From the NCBI GenBank assembly GCA_003644325.1, contig QNCA01000139.1, positions 1 through 5,247 on the forward strand: 5,247 bases of DNA, written 5' to 3'. This document shows positions 4,312 to 5,247 of the stretch, piece by piece. Source of the DNA: Planctomycetota bacterium. Lineage in GTDB: Bacteria; Planctomycetota; B129-G9. Positions within the stretch are counted from its first letter, which is position 1. Each line of letters begins with the position of its first letter. The notes beneath the pieces are model-generated. The model saw nothing but the letters and a program-made list of their open reading frames with translations. It was not told the origin of the DNA and searched no databases. The translations under genes were made by a program, and so were the position numbers.

Positions 4312-5247
4312 GTGAAGCGATTCAGTCTTGTGGCGTTGTCCGGTCTAATTCTGTTCCTGTGGCCGGCCGGGCCGGCGATTGCAAAGCGGCCGCCCATTAT
4401 GAAGGTCGAGGACGTAAAGCCCGGCATGACGGGTTACGGTCTGACTGTCTTTAAGGGCACGAAGGTAGAGAAATTCAATGTCAAAGTAATCGGTGTGCTG
4501 TGGAATATGTTCCCGAAGCGCCACGTCATCCTGGTCAGGTGCAAAGAGAGAGACGTCGACTATAATCAGGACGGCAAGATAAACGACGACGATAAGTTCT
4601 TGACCAAGGGCAAGATAGCATCCGGCATGAGCGGCAGCCCCGTCTATTTGACCGTGGGCGGCAAGGACTATCTTATCGGCGCGATTGCGCTGGGGTGGGC
4701 TTTCAGCACGGACCCGGTCGCCGGCGTTACGCCCATCGAACACATGATTGAGAGCATGGAAACGCCGCTGGAGCGGCCTTATGCCGACCTGGAGGGCTCT
4801 GCCCGGCGAGACGGGAAGGAAAAAGTTGCCGACCCCCACGCAGAATACCGCACCAAACTGAAACGTCTGGCCACGCCGCTGGTGGTCTCCGGTCTCGACG
4901 AGCGGACGTTCGGGAAGTTGGCCGCCTCGCTTCGCAGGCACAACATCAAGGCCATACAGGGCGGCGGTTCCTGCAGGTCGATCGCCGCCGACAAGGCACG
5001 GCCGGAACCCGGCTGCACCATAGGCGTGCCCCTGGTCCGCGGAGATGTCGAAATCTTCGCTTACGGCACCCTTACGATGTACGACCCCGAAACAGGCGAA
5101 CTGCTGGCATTCGGCCACGATTTTCTGAGCGCGGGCGAGTGCCACATGCCGCTGATGCTGGGCAAGGTCACAACCATCATGACCAGCCTCTACAACTCCT
5201 TCAAGCTCGCCGGCTCGACCAAAGAGATAGGCGTGCTGACGCGGGAC
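4312..5247 (+). CDS. SpoIVB/S55-like serine peptidase family protein, partial
   Basis: The N-terminal 312 residues are present and the gene runs off the window. Residues 1-24 form a Sec signal peptide ending PAIA before Lys25, so the protein is exported. The conserved segment 33-145 (EDVKPGMTGYGLTVFKGT, FNVKVIGVL, IASGMSGSPVY, IGAIALGWAFSTDPVAGVTPI) matches proteins annotated as SpoIVB peptidase S55 domain proteins. Ser107 in GMSGSP corresponds to the SpoIVB catalytic serine motif. AYGTLTMYDPETGELLAFGHDF (250-271) supplies the probable catalytic His269. The Ser motif precedes the His motif, the reverse of SpoIVB, and no PDZ domain is seen in the visible part. Residues 83-94 form an EF-hand-like loop (Asp83, Asn85, Asp87, Asn91, Asp94). 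Substrate unknown; there is no sporulation context here. The GTG start is set by an AAGGAG site. Confidence 0.85.
   Translation, partial: MKRFSLVALSGLILFLWPAGPAIAKRPPIMKVEDVKPGMTGYGLTVFKGTKVEKFNVKVIGVLWNMFPKRHVILVRCKERDVDYNQDGKINDDDKFLTKGKIASGMSGSPVYLTVGGKDYLIGAIALGWAFSTDPVAGVTPIEHMIESMETPLERPYADLEGSARRDGKEKVADPHAEYRTKLKRLATPLVVSGLDERTFGKLAASLRRHNIKAIQGGGSCRSIAADKARPEPGCTIGVPLVRGDVEIFAYGTLTMYDPETGELLAFGHDFLSAGECHMPLMLGKVTTIMTSLYNSFKLAGSTKEIGVLTRD

Noticed and set aside
4100..4454. Small open frames across the tRNA genes and S55-like leader
   Set aside because: They run through two confident tRNA genes or in the wrong frame of the signal-peptide region and have no supporting start signals.
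4345..5145. A 266-residue minus-strand open frame
   Set aside because: It lies wholly opposite the S55-like coding region, whose conserved motifs establish the true strand and frame.

Overview
The window looks like a stretch of bacterial chromosome, GC-rich in its genes, from a Gram-negative-type organism. Two coding regions begin with lipoprotein signal peptides and one with a Sec signal peptide. The HEAT-like lipoprotein ends in a 'GYDxNAD..E..EAIEKW' block that I associate with Planctomycetota/PVC and neighbouring candidate phyla. That placement is an inference from family resemblance. No 16S rRNA or other phylogenetic marker is present.

Layout. (1) 11-241: a small non-coding element, here called family A (IR CTCAAGTTGACTGA), with an 8-bp target duplication. 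It is interrupted by a second element, family B, at a GTGACAGTCAC palindrome. (2) 291-489: an apparently free-standing small RNA gene. It has a sigma70-type promoter surrounded by three copies of TCAAGAAAA, a transcript that can fold into a hairpin plus pseudoknot, and an intrinsic terminator. (3) 617-1915 (minus strand): a class II fructose-bisphosphate aldolase gene with its own promoter and terminator. (4) 1999-2672: a divergently transcribed HEAT-like lipoprotein gene. (5) 2702-2896: the reciprocal nest, a family A element sitting inside a family B element. (6) 2948-3787: a TPR lipoprotein gene whose upstream region is made of those repeats. (7) 3798-3912: a gene-free stretch dense in short hairpins, including a likely terminator. 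(8) 4012-4199: tRNA-Thr(UGU) and tRNA-Tyr(GUA). (9) 4312 to the window end: the N-terminal 312 residues of a secreted SpoIVB/S55-like serine peptidase homologue.

The genes do not form a pathway. Central carbon metabolism (aldolase), envelope lipoproteins, translation (tRNAs) and an exported peptidase-like protein are juxtaposed, each with its own signals. The most distinctive content is between the genes. Two tiny repeat families have inserted into each other in both directions at two loci, and there is an unassigned, probably regulated, pseudoknotted small RNA. Within proteins, the S55-like product carries an EF-hand-like loop just before its serine motif, and its Ser and His motifs are in the opposite order to SpoIVB.
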